NCBI GenBank assembly: GCA_034359265.1 | Contig: CP136895.1 | Location: 47,200,001-47,264,000, forward strand | Direction: 5' to 3' | Source: Canna indica | Taxonomy: Eukaryota > Streptophyta > Magnoliopsida > Zingiberales > Cannaceae | Length of the DNA: 64,000 nt | Shown here: positions 1 through 10,332 of the stretch, one piece after another | Layout of the letters: the number at the start of each line of letters is the position of its first letter | How positions within the stretch are numbered: position 1 is the stretch's first letter | Translations under genes and position numbers: made by a program | The notes under the pieces: model-generated | What the model was told of the DNA's origin: nothing | The model's database searches: none | Seen by the model: only the letters and a program-made list of their open reading frames with translations

Positions 1-2615
1 AACAAGGGATCCAACAATTCAATACAAACAGCCCAACTTCCCCCCCCCCCCCTTCTATTGCTCGGCCAATTCGAGCAGGGAGAGAACCATTCTTGGCCGA
101 ACCCCCTAGGGGTGGTGGACTTGGTTGCGGCATCAACACGAGTATCAATCCAAAAGCCAAAACAAGACGAATACAAGACGATACTCGAGTTGCGAAACGA
201 GCGAGGAAATTGGGGAAAATTTTGGCATGACCTTTCCCCTTTTTCCTCGACTCGGCCAGCCCTTAAAAATGAGAAATCGACATGATTACAAACACGAGAT
301 CATAGTATGAACAACGATTTAAAGATCTAGCATGGAAAAACACCTCGATCGGCAAAACTCGCGAAAAAAAACCCCGATTTCAAAACCTATGGAGTCGACC
401 ACCCGCCTCCCCTCAAAATCTACTCTAACCACTCACCTTGATTGGATCACGAAGAAGCCTTGATGAAAATGAGATTCTGATCTCCTCGAGCGTTGACACG
501 AACTCGGCGCCGACAAGATCTCCTCCTCCTTCTCTCCCTTTCTCCCTCTTGCTCGGGCTGCGTGCGGCTCTCTCTTTGAGCCGCATGGATGGCTTGGGTG
601 AGGGGTTTTATTCCCCTCATCCAATGATCTATTTATCCCTCATTTGACTTAACTGTTGGGTGAAATAGCACACTAGAAGGGGGGTGAATAGTGTGTTATT
701 TAATTAATTAGCCTAAATCTGATTTTAATCGTTTCTTGATTAGTTAGGCTAAATATGATATTTATAGCAAGCGGAACCAATAAATATAAAGCAATAAGCA
801 CAAGAAACTAACAATGGTAACACAAGTATTTATAGTGGTTCGGCCAACCGCCTACTCCACTACCTTGGCTCCACATCAAGGATTTCTAACCAACTACTTT
901 ATAGAACTTGTGTTTTCCTTTGAATACAACTGAGGACACAATTCTCACATCTTTGAGAACTCCTCAAACCTATTCACCTAGGCAAAACACAAATCTATAA
1001 AGTCTAACCCTAAGTGTTTCTCGAGCACACCTAGCAAGCTATTACAGGTGAAAATAGGTTTAAAATAACTCCAAATACAATGAAAATGAGCTAGGAATTT
1101 GAGAGAAGAACCAATGCTCTCTTCCCAAGCCTTCAAGCCTTCAACTTGCCAGTAGATGAGCTTGAGTCGTAGCAGAGTTGAGGAGCAACGGACGCTTGAA
1201 GAAGAACGTTAAAAAGAAGAGCAGAGCACGCAGCAATCGATCTCTTTAAAGGCTTAAATCACTTCTTTAAAATGCTCAATAATATTTCCAAGAATCTTTA
1301 AAAGAGTTAGGTGTGGATTAATTATAACCCTCGACTAAACGAGCTGTTCAACGAGCAAAAAAATAGCCGTTACGTACAGCCGTTCGAATGCTTGCCGGTC
1401 GATCATCGATCGACCGATGGATCGACCGCCCGAGCGATCGCGGCTTTCTGTGCTTTAATTGCACTATTCGGTCGACCGACGGGTCAACCGAATGAGTCGT
1501 GATTCGCTACGATCCGTAATTCGATCGACCGATCGGTCAACCGATGCAGTTAAGCCAGAGGCGCGATTTGCAATCTACAATCTGGTCGATCGATCGATCA
1601 ATCGATGCACTCACTGCCATTTTTTCGCCTCTATCGGTCGACCGACCGATCGATCGAAAACTGGATAGACTGGGCAGACTACTAGTTTGCTTGGGTTTTT
1701 CTACTCATTTGGGTTCCGTCTTCGCTAAGTCTACTTATATAACATTTATTAACTTTAAGTTAATAACTTTAAAACATAAATATTATATAAGGATTACCCC
1801 CCATTTGGATTCAATAAAAATATCTAAAAAATCAAAATTCTTAAGAATCAAAATCTAGGTTTTGGGGTCTAGTATAAATTTTTCGAAACGGAAATTTCCT
1901 AATTTTTTGAGTCAAGTATGGGTAGGCTAAAGGCTTCCTAAAATTCTTTAAAAATATCTCGTTATCTAATTTTAACCCAAGGAATAATTACTGTCATTTT
2001 TTATGTGAAGAAACTATCTAGGTCATATAGCCGTCCAAGGAACTCCCTAGGCTTAGTGATTTTCAGGGCAGTTCCGGGTTTTCATGTTTTGGGGTTCAGG
2101 TTAGGTTTTTGGATTCTTATGCATCATAAAGAGGATTTACAATATAAACTAGACACCCTAAACCTAAACTCCCCTTCTCGAAGATTCCCGAGCGTCGACG
2201 AGCGTCCTTGCTGATTTATCTTATTTCTTTGATTTTTCCGATCGAGGACGTCGTGCGCTAACTGATATGGAACCTGAAATATATCTCATTGAAACATTAG
2301 TTTCATGTTTGTTATCATCAAAACCGATATTAAGACCAAGGTTGAAAACCTTAAGCCAACATTAACTTCTACTCGATTCTATCCGAGTCCAATTCGGGCT
2401 CCGATCCTATCCCCACTCATGAGTCGAACTCGACTTTAATAAGACATCGTAAGCAAGAAAGGAAATAACCATTGAGATAATTTAAACTTCATATTTCCAT
2501 GGGTCGAGTTATACCTTCTACTCGAGGCGGTTCCGTGGCTCGACCCGGCTAACCCCCGATCCGGTGCACTGCATCAAAAATAGATTTTTATATTAGGAAA
2601 TCTTCGGGTCTTACA
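1..2615 (-). mobile_element. Gypsy LTR, minus strand, 3' end off window, split by a nested solo LTR
   Basis: Read on the minus strand this LTR begins TGTAAGACCC at 2615 and runs off the window at position 1. Only 1-653 and 2362-2615 belong to it; 654-2361 is a later insertion. The block at 204-250 matches 37751-37797, and 2367-2615 matches 38190-38431, in the same orientation; the same features occur inverted in the LTRs at 40327 and 48040. A splice-donor-like AAG/GTGAGTGG on the minus strand (intron start 436) is in the same place as in the other LTRs. It truncates the CACTA element that follows. No coding sequence; short ORFs here are not genes. Confidence 0.8.
654..2361 (-). mobile_element. 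Sirevirus-like copia solo LTR with TSD TTAAC
   Basis: A 1708-bp LTR with TGTTGG...CCAACA ends on the plus strand. It is flanked by a perfect 5-bp duplication TTAAC at 649-653 and 2362-2366, and the interrupted gypsy LTR resumes exactly after it. It shares its ends, its internal block about open-able pseudo-genes of the copia LTR group (AACCTTGGTCTTAAT, ACACACTATTCACCC) and a cluster of GGTCGACCGA palindromes with the LTRs at 29413, 31274 and 54280. There is no internal region, so it is a solo LTR left by recombination between the two LTRs of a complete element. Clusters of palindromes lie at about 1396, 1467, 1519, 1582 and 1632. Confidence 0.9.
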
Positions 2616-3500
2616 AGCACCTTAAACGGGATATTTTTCTGTCGGACCAATTTCTTCTCCTTGTAACTAGGATGTTCACATATCGGGCATTTATCCAACT
2701 ACGTATTTTCTTTATAATATAAAATGCAATTATTTGGGCACGCGTGTATTTTTTGGTACCCAAGCCCTAATTTTCTCATCAACTTTTTAGTCTTATAAAA
2801 AGTTGGCTCAAACTTGTTATATGTAGGTAGCATTCCATTAATCAATCCTGTAATCCGATCAAACGTAACCCCGCTAATATAATAATCGGCCTTTATGTTC
2901 AGGAGCTGCATCATTGCCGAAAACCTAGTGTGTTTAGGACAATTATCATACAAAGGTTCATTGGCAGCTTTCAACATCTCATAAAATTCTGCGGCTTCTT
3001 TATTCGGCAATTCAATTTCTACCGCGGGTTGTACTTCTTGTGGAAATTCTATGATATCAACACCCGTAGTATAATCTGGTGGAACTGACGTCTCAGTAAT
3101 TGGCCGCTCGACATTATCATTCAAGTGGAATTGACTGCCAAGATTATCAAGTATCATAGTTCTATATGGATTAGATGGACTGGATGAAGAAACACTAGCA
3201 AAAGAAGATTCACCATGTGTTTGAACGACAGGATTGCTCGACGTTCCGACTTCACGTGACTCCCCATGACAAGTCCATACATAATATCTTGGTGCAAATC
3301 CTTTTCTATACAGATGCAGAGTGATAGTTTCCCGATCCAAAAATCGTGCAATTGTGGCACGGACATCGAATTTTATCACCGCTAACGAATTTTTGATTTG
3401 AATAGGCAAAATTTTGAAAGTAAGGTACACCTAATCGATACTCATTCGTTAAAGCTCCACTATCAAAACTACGGTACATCCAACTTCGATCGCTCGACAT
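2616..3500 (-). pseudogene. CACTA transposase (TNP2-like) N-terminal fragment with transposase-associated domain
   Basis: The minus-strand ATG at 3500 opens MSSDRSWMYR, the usual start of the plant transposase-associated domain, followed by the Cys-containing GDKIRCPCHNC. A frameshift near 3355 moves the reading into the next frame, where TLHLYRKGF and YYVWTCHGE continue the domain. Further on, GLGYQKIHACPNNCILYYKE is the conserved N-terminal block of TNP2-type transposases. A stop lies at about 2697, after which DKCPICEHPSYK is still recognisable. The DDE catalytic part is absent because the element is cut at 2616. These proteins bind subterminal repeats and mobilise CACTA ends; this copy cannot. 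Confidence 0.85.
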
Positions 3501-4689
3501 GATTTTGTCAATCAATAACAATATCTTCAGTTAATGTCTTTAGGTGAGACTATCCTATTCCATTCGAGATTCATATTATTCATATTGCACTAAGTATTTC
3601 TTTTAGTCGTTAACTTCATTTTAAATTTCTGCAGCAATTCCCTACAGTTCTTCGAATACGTACACATATCATCTGGGCGCGTATCGAAGAATAAGGGAGA
3701 TATAGTAGCCAAAATTTATGAACGAGTTAACGGTTAAAGAAATAACTAAGTGCAATACAAATAAATATGTTCTCAAATTGTCCAATTAGGGACAACTCAA
3801 GGGTCGTACATCGTATAAAGATCATCTATTTTTTTTACATGAACATACAACCCCCGAACGGATCTAAGGTTTTGCAAAATCATATTTGACTCGTCAATGC
3901 GTACGTGAAATGTATCAATTTGTGTTCATCGACAGGAGTCCACAATGGACGATGTCGTTGGTGAAGACCATCATCAGCGCGAGTCCACAATAGACGATGC
4001 TGCCGGCGTGAGTCCATACTGAACGTCGGCGCAATTCCTTAACCCTAATTAATTAATTAACCTAGAATTAACTAATTGAATTAGCTAATTAACCTAGTAT
4101 TTAACTAAGCTAGGGTTGACCTGAACTAAATTAATTAATAATATTACTTAACCCTAATTAACAAACATTTGAATTACAGATTAATTAAATAAAACCCTAA
4201 ATTAATCAATTAACACGTGCATTAAGCAATTAACAAATGTTAATCAATTAAAACATATAAATAAAACCTAATTAACACTAATTAACACAAAACTATAATT
4301 AATCAATTAAATCATATAACATAGACCTTAACAGATAAAAAAAATTTTAAAAAAGATGGCCGACAGGGCCGAAACCTAGGGTTTCGGCCATAGCCAGTCG
4401 GAGACTGGGCGACTGTGGAATACCTGGAGGTTCGGTGGCAGATAAGGGCCGGCGCTAGAGAAGGCGGGCGGCGAGCAACAGAGAATTGTTGGTAGAATAA
4501 GAAGGGGGGGCAGAGAATGAGCGGCAGCGTGGATGCGAGATTGGCGATCGGCGATCGACAATGGCACCCGACGGCAATTCGACGGCGACTCGAGACGAAG
4601 AAGCAGCGGCGGCGGCAATTCGACTGCAACATCAGCGGAGAAGGAGAGAGCAGGAGAAGAAAGGGGTGGACGTAAACACAGACTTAAAA

Positions 4690-5115
4690 ACATTTATCAC
4701 CAACGGCCGACTTATCCGTTGGTAAGCTGTTGTAGATGATAAATATCATCACCAATGGTTGACGCGGCCCCCACTAAGCCATTGGTGATAAATATTTTAT
4801 TTTCGCGCCGCGAGTGCACCAACGACTAACGAGCGACGGATACATAAGCCGTACGCAAGCCATTGCTAATGTAATAATAACATCACCTACGGCTGACATG
4901 GTGCTCACTAAGCCATTGTTGATAAGTTATTTCATTTGCGTGCAGCATGTTCACCATCGACTTGTAAGCAACGGTCGTAGCGGCCGTAAGGAAGTCATTG
5001 CAGATATAGCACATCTACAACGGTCGCAGCGGCCTTAAGAAACGCCGTGGGTGATTCCAACGGCCTGGGCGATCGTGGGTGATGACTGTCGGTGATTCTA
5101 ACATTTCTAGTAGTG
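4690..5115 (-). repeat. CACTA subterminal repeats and terminal inverted repeat
   Basis: Short motifs of the type ATCACCAACGG, GCCATTGGTGATAAAT and AACGGCC recur in direct and inverted orientation every 30-70 bp (about 4695, 4750, 4785, 4855, 4905, 4970, 5020, 5060), ending in TAGTG at 5111-5115 (CACTA on the minus strand). In En/Spm elements such arrays are the binding sites of the element-encoded subterminal DNA-binding protein. The adjoining 3 bp AGA (5116-5118) would be one copy of the 3-bp target duplication; the other is lost. Confidence 0.75.
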
Positions 5116-5139
5116 AGACATCATCGCCCCAAAAACATC

Positions 5140-5316
5140 CCTAACCTGTACTATAAACAAGCATGTCGCACATGAGATATACTCTGGATTCTAATTCCAT
5201 ACCATCATGTGAGATTTCTTCTTGAGTGTCGAAGTGTCTTTGTAGGTCTCCCACTGGAACAGCGGGACCAAGAGATACATGGGCCCGTATCACCTCGATT
5301 TCAGGCAAGAACATCT
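5140..5316 (-). other. Exon-like open stretch of unknown identity
   Basis: On the minus strand a pyrimidine-rich tract ending in ATGCAG (acceptor-like) is followed by an open frame of about 58 codons from ATG at about 5316 to a TAG near 5140, beginning MFLPEIEVIRAHVSLGPAVP. I do not recognise the protein. It could be the last exon of a host gene whose upstream exons were displaced, or chance. It lies between the CACTA end (5115) and the kinase gene, in the same orientation as both. Confidence 0.25.
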
Positions 5317-5716
5317 GCATTTGATGGAAAAAATTAAAAAAAATGGCCTTTATAAAGGCCCAAAAAATTTAGGACAATATATGCTATATCATCTAGAAAT
5401 GATTAAATGAGCACATTGACTTTCCCTGAGTCAAACCTTTCATGTGCATTTTTAGAAAAATTGCTCTATGTTTCTTTCTTGTGAATCGACACAATGGTTT
5501 ATACGAAGTACAACTGCATAATAGAGAGTAGGATTAGCCAAGGTTATTACATATATATATATATGTACTACTCGATCAGTATATGAAAACTAAGATTTCA
5601 CCATCTGCATTCTAATTTTTCTAACATTATCTCGGAAGATGTTGCTCTTATAAATGCATATATACAAGACATTTGATCTCCTCTTTGTGTACAGTTATAC
5701 AAGATATTGCCATTAA
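5317..5716. other. 3' flank of the PERK gene
   Basis: AT-rich intergenic DNA downstream of the kinase stop codon, including a short TA repeat at about 5550-5565. I see no gene and no transposon end. The 3' UTR and polyadenylation site of the kinase should lie here, but I cannot fix their positions. Confidence 0.5.
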
Positions 5717-8228
5717 TTAATTCTGCATGGAGCTCTTTCCGGTGTCGTACTCTCCGGATTGATCAGTACAGTCGATGCTGTATATATCAGTATCACTTTC
5801 AAATGCCAATCGCCGGAGCTTTTCGATGTCAGCAGAGTACTGAGATGAGTTGTAGACGGTGCTCTCGCCAAATTTGTAGCCATTGGAGAGGTCAGGCAAG
5901 CTTCCTCCGCTGTCCAATGCTCTCAGCACCTGAAACAAGATGAAGATCGTATCACAACTGATCAAGATGGGAAAATTAATGGGAGGAAAAATGATTACCT
6001 GCATCATTCGAGGCCGCTTAGGTGCCGAGTGACGAGTACAAGCAGCGGCGGCTTCTATCATGTGTAGCATTTCGTTTTTGTCGAAATTGTTTCCAAGCCT
6101 TGGATCCACCAACTCTTCAAACTCGGTTGTCTCGAGAGCATGAATCAACAGCGGCCGAGCCTGATGGCAATTGAATAACAATAATTAATTAATTAATTAA
6201 CATTTTGGATGAAAAATTGCACTCATAATTGAGCATACCCATTCAACTAAGCTCTCGTCTCCTGAAGGCAATGTTGGATCGATAGGCTTTCTCCCAGTAA
6301 CGAGTTCCAGAAGCACAACCCCAAATGAATATACATCTGATCTATCTGTCAATTTTCCACTGGAAGCATATTCCGGTGCTAAGTACCTAAATTTACAATT
6401 ACAAGTCAAATTCATCACCACAAATTTCGAATTATTATTAATTAATCATGCAAAAATAGTGTATTGAATTAGGAATATCTACCCGAATGTTCCCATAACT
6501 CTAGTTGACACATGCGTATTAGCATCACTTGTTAACTTTGCCAGCCCAAAATCTGCAACCTACACATAAGAAGCAGTACAACAAGTTTAAGATAAAAGAA
6601 CAAAAAACAAAAACACTTCTAATTCATCATAAAAGGAGCAAAAGTAATTAATATAAAAAACATTTTGCCTGTGCTTCAAAAGATTCATCCAACAATATAT
6701 TAGACGACTTGATATCCCTGTGGATGATTCGAGGATGACCTACAAATTAATGAAACCAATATGTATGTTAAAGAGAATAACTGAAGATAAAGACAGATGA
6801 AAGGAATAAAATTCTAGCTACTTACAATCTTCATGCAGATATGCTAATCCACGAGCGGAGCCTATTGCAATTCTCATTCTTTTTGACCAACCCAGGACTG
6901 GAAGCCCCATCCCTAATTAATTATCCGAGATAAATTAATATTAAGCTTACAAGCTCATGATCACGAATGAATTCATTGAATTAATTACCATGCAAATGAT
7001 GCTCCAGAGTTCCGTTGGATACAAACTCATACACCAGCAAGCGGTGGCGTTCTGCGATGCAGTAGCCGACCAATGTACACAAATGGCGGTGATGGATTCG
7101 GCTGATGATATCCACCTCCGCCCTAAACTCCCTCTCTCCTTGTCCGCTTCCAGCTTTGAGCTGCTTCACTGCGACTTGTCTTCCGTCCGCCAAAGCTCCC
7201 TTGAACACGGAGCCGAACCCGCCCTCGCCGATGGCGTGCGAGAACCCGTTCGTTATGCTCATCAGCTCCTCGTACGTGAACCACGGCTTCGATCCCGCCG
7301 GCTCCATCCCGTCGGCGACGTAAATCCCGTACGCGTTCTCCACAGCAGGAGAAGCTGCTGTTGATGGATGTGCAGTGCACTACATTAATGGATGAGTCCA
7401 GGGAATGAGAACAGGATTGATCTCTGAAGCCTCTGCAGTTGATCACTTACCTTGCGGCGGAGTTTCATGCGACGGAAACTTGTACGGTCCACCCTTGGTT
7501 TTCTTCTTCTTCTTCCTCAAGATAAAAAAGACAATGGCGACGAGCGCAATGATGACTCCGGCGACGGTGATTCCGACCAAGGATGACGTTTCGCTGCCGT
7601 TTGATGAACTCGGCGGTGAGGAAGTCGAGTCTTTTGAGGGATGTGGTGTGTTGTGTTTCGATGGATCATCTCGAGGTGGAGTTGCGGGGGGGGCCCAAGT
7701 GGTTGAAGGTGACGAGGGAGGAGGAGTTAATGGCGAACTTGGAGGAGTCGTCACGGGAATGGCCGGGGGAGGAGGTGACGGCGTTTGGCCTGCAGGGTCA
7801 GGAGTAATAGGAGGCGATGGCACGATCTCCGGTGCCGGCGGAGGGGAAGCATTTGTATCCGGTATTGGGGAAGTAGGCGGAGGCGTTGATGCTGCCGGAG
7901 GAGGAGGAGGAGATAGGAGAGGTTTTGGCGGTGAAGGAACGGGAGAGGCTGGTGCAGGAGGAGGGATGGAACGGGTGTCTGGTGGAGGAGGAGATGCGGT
8001 AGGGGGAGAAGGTGGGGGCGATGATGGCGGTGGCCCGCTAGAGGGTGGTGGAGCTTGTGCAGCTGGAGGCGGTGTGGAAGCCGGCGGCGAAGGTGGCGGA
8101 GAGGACGGAGGTGGTGGAGAGTTCGCCTCCGCCGCCGGAGGCGGAGACGGAGTCACGGTGGTAGGACCAGGAGGAGGATGTGTGTCGTCGGTATTCGAAC
8201 TTTCAGGAAACGGAGCTGATTCTGACAT
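5717..8228 (-). CDS. Proline-rich extensin-like receptor kinase (PERK family)
   Basis: A plasma-membrane receptor-like Ser/Thr kinase of the PERK family, whose members are linked to cell-wall sensing. Eight exons can be joined in frame (minus strand): 8228-7451, 7357-6989, 6912-6826, 6739-6669, 6559-6483, 6386-6239, 6160-5999, 5929-5717, giving 634 codons. Residues 1-215 are rich in Ser and Pro with many SPPPP blocks (extensin-like), with no obvious signal peptide, as is usual for PERKs. Residues about 216-236 form one membrane segment followed by RKKKKK. The kinase has [11 protein letters not shown] at about 303, VAVKQL (catalytic Lys324), HRDIKSSN (Asp420), DFG (438-440) and GTFGYLAPEY. All key residues are present. 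ATG at 8228 is chosen because the longer frame has only a TTG upstream. Intron 4 is GC-AG; the others are GT-AG. I see no frameshift or stop. Confidence 0.93.
6560..6668 (-). other. GC-AG intron (intron 4) of the PERK gene
   Basis: The exon ends ...GAAGCACAG and the intron begins GCAAAATG at 6668; the acceptor is TATGTGTAG at 6560. Joining at these sites gives [12 protein letters not shown], the conserved kinase sequence, in frame. No GT near the junction gives the right reading. GC-AG introns are a known minority class in plants with an otherwise strong exon-side CAG, as here. Confidence 0.8.
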
Positions 8229-8600
8229 TTCTTTGCGTCCGTCAAGCTGCAATTAATATGTGATCCTCCATGCAATGATTAAGAAGAGAAGACGAAGAAA
8301 GAAGCGAAGAAAAAGACGAGCACGAAGACGCGGTTGAAAGATGATGGAGAGATTAATTAATTAACTGGGTGAAAGAAGAAACAAGGTTAAGAATTAATCA
8401 GAGAATTATAATATATGAAATCAAAAAAGTCAAGTGACAGAAAGAATTAATCATCAAAAACCATGCAAGGAAATTGAGGGGAGGCCATGTTTGTTCGCAT
8501 TCGTGGTTTGAGATGGAGGAGGTGTTGTTTTGACGTGAGATGAGGTCGTCCATTCTTTTCACTCCTAAATTAGAGACAGTTAAAATCAGGAATTAACTTA
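8229..8600 (-). promoter_or_regulatory. 5' UTR and probable promoter of the PERK gene
   Basis: On the minus strand the sequence just upstream of the start is CT-rich (8270-8350), typical of plant 5' UTRs. TATTAATTGCAG at about 8249-8260 resembles a splice acceptor, so a 5' UTR intron is possible. An AT-rich ATATATTATA on the minus strand at about 8407-8416 is a candidate TATA box. No transcript evidence is available. Confidence 0.35.
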
Positions 8601-8909
8601 TTGGAAATTTAGTATGACGTTATTACATGCCTTCAAAAGCTTGCGTGTCAATTAAGATTTTGTAAATTTAGTTATCAGATTTTAAAAATATTAGTTTAAC
8701 TCTTTAAAATTTTCGTTTCATTTTAATTTGATTCTTTAATCGGTCTAAAGAAACGCTCATCCATGGTATTTAAAATTCTACTTTAATTCATTCCAATCAA
8801 TAAGATCTAGATTACTGAATTCCTTTGTGTGAGCGTTATGTCTTTGTTCCCCTGCTTTCTATCTGATACCTCTCTCGCTCATCTCCGCTTGTTAGATCCT
8901 GGTAATAAT
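8601..8909. other. Unassigned, possible copia LTR remnant
   Basis: No coding sequence. Because a copia-type PBS and gag follow immediately, the right part (ending near 8905) may be the end of a degraded 5' LTR, but I see no second copy in the window to confirm it. Confidence 0.3.
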
Positions 8910-9300
8910 TGGTATCACAGCTCGAGAAAGATGAAAGCGCGCGACAGCCCAAGTCAACCCAACGGTGCTGCAAGTTCGACGGGGTTGGATTAATTTTAGG
9001 ACTGGAGCATCATGATGAGGACGTTCTTCTATCTCCCAAGATCTTTGGGAGATGGTTAACTATCACTACACTGAAGAAGGAATGGCCACCGAAGCACTGA
9101 TCAGGGAGACCCGCAAACGCCGCAAACGCGACGCCAAGGCATTGAGTTACATCCAAGAGGCGGTTGATTCAAAGGTGTTCAAACGCATCTCGTGGGCGGT
9201 GATGGCTCATGACGCCTGGCTCATACTGAAGAATGCCTTCCAAGGTATGACCAAAGTCGAGAAGGTTAAAAGACAGCCTTCCAAGCTATGACCTGTAATA
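8910..9300 (+). pseudogene. Ty1/copia gag fragment with primer-binding site
   Basis: TGGTATCACAGC at 8910-8921 is one base from the initiator-tRNA-Met primer-binding site TGGTATCAGAGC. After it comes a gag reading with MMRTFF and, after a frameshift near 9050, DLWEMVNYHYTEE, DAKALSYIQEAVD and LKNAFQGMTKV, which are the UBN2-type copia gag blocks. It stops at about 9290, before any zinc knuckle, protease or pol. It is of a different copia lineage from the gag at 32864. Confidence 0.7.
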
Positions 9301-9319
9301 TCTGCAGAAAAATTTAACT

Positions 9320-9760
9320 TTGGGTTATATTGATTTCAACGAAGAAGTTTGGATGCACGTCAGAGTGCGCCGAGCGGATCGCCGGAAGGCGCGAGTTGAC
9401 TTACATCATTTACGCGCAAGTAAAATTATTTTACTTATGTTGGTTTGGAGATTAGATTTGAGTTGGACTCGAGTCGAGTCCCGGGGTTCAATCGGAACTC
9501 GATCATTTCGGACGAGTATAGATCGATGTATTGTTCACTTAAAGTTATAGGGGCATTGTGGTAATTTTATTTTTTTAAAAAAATGGGTAATAAAATATAG
9601 GATTTCTCCACCCGGGACGGTACGACACACTTGGGAATCGCACGCATCCCTAGGCATCGAGTGAGAGAGGGCACCGCTTGGTGGAGGCCGGATTCCGAGA
9701 AGTTGCCGGAGTTGATCGACGCTAAGATTCGAGGATTCTCTTTATCCTAGATCTTCTTTG
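9320..9760 (+). mobile_element. Gypsy LTR fragment
   Basis: The stretch CGAGTCCCGGGGTTCAATCG (9477-9496), followed by GGAACTCGAT and GGGGCATTGTGGTAATTT, has the same order of motifs as the first 350 bp of the LTRs at 50604 and 51001. Neither LTR end is clear. No gene. Confidence 0.5.
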
Positions 9761-10332
9761 TCTCTGTGTGTGGTTTAATATATATATTTTTTGTGTTCTA
9801 GCGTTCACTATTGGTTGTTGTGTTCGTCATTTTCCATCTTGTTGCCTACGCCGCTGCCTATGGCATCGGGCCATGCAGCCTCGGTTGCGACCAGGCCGCA
9901 GCAGCCGCCGCTGTTGCATTCCTAGGCCTTTCCTGGCGATGGGCCAGTGCCCCACGGGCGCCGGAGGTCGCGGGAGAGGTCGGCGGGGGCCGGCGAGTGG
10001 TCACCAGCGGCCTGGGTGGCCGCCCGGCACTAACTCGAGAAGGAGAGAGGCGGCGTTGGGTTCGGGCAGGGAGGAGAAATATCAAAGGGTTATTTTAGAT
10101 TTTATAAATTATTTAATTATAAAGATGAGTTGTATAGTGAGAAATAAGTTGGTATATATAAATTATTGGGTATTTTTGATGTTGATCTTAGAAACGTCGG
10201 ATAAGATTGAGGTGAATATGAAAGTTATAGGTTTTCGCGTTCTGAACGCGATGGTAGTGTCTGACTTTTGATCGGAGATCGTTTGATAGGTCTTTTGAAT
10301 ATTTCCAGTATTAGGTGAGATGATTGATATAT
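9761..10332. other. Unassigned stretch with a GC-rich block
   Basis: 9850-10075 is strongly GC-rich and open on both strands through composition alone; the rest is AT-rich. I recognise no domain. It lies between a gypsy LTR scrap and the 3' end of a LINE, so it is probably transposon leader or flank. Confidence 0.3.

Larger units (their letters stand above)
2616..5115 (-). mobile_element. CACTA (En/Spm) transposon, 5' half, truncated by gypsy LTR
   Basis: The outer end at 5115 reads CACTACTAGAAATG on the minus strand, a typical plant CACTA terminus. Inside it lie subterminal repeats (4690-5115), a GC-rich then AT-rich leader (3501-4690) and the first part of a TNP2/TNPD-type transposase reading frame (3500 down to 2616). 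The 3' half is missing: the gypsy LTR starting at 2615 abuts the reading frame. The leader holds a short direct repeat (GAGTCCACAAT at about 3935 and 3980) and at 4040-4320 a TTAATTAA-rich stretch with no gene. ORFs on both strands at 4312-4739 are compositional shadows. Confidence 0.8.

Noticed and set aside
1311..1858. ORFs through the TCGACC repeats
   Set aside because: Translation of a palindromic LTR repeat; frames differ between copies.
4040..4320. AACCCTAA-like motifs suggesting telomere repeat
   Set aside because: Irregular, mixed with TTAATTAA; no tandem TTTAGGG array.
4312..4739. Overlapping ORFs on both strands
   Set aside because: GC-rich CACTA leader with no domain; overlap on both strands shows composition, not coding.
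7405..8256. Gly-rich ORF on the plus strand
   Set aside because: It is the antisense of the Pro-rich first exon of the PERK gene.
9768..10271. GC-rich ORFs at 9768-10271
   Set aside because: Open on several frames of both strands through composition; no recognisable domain.
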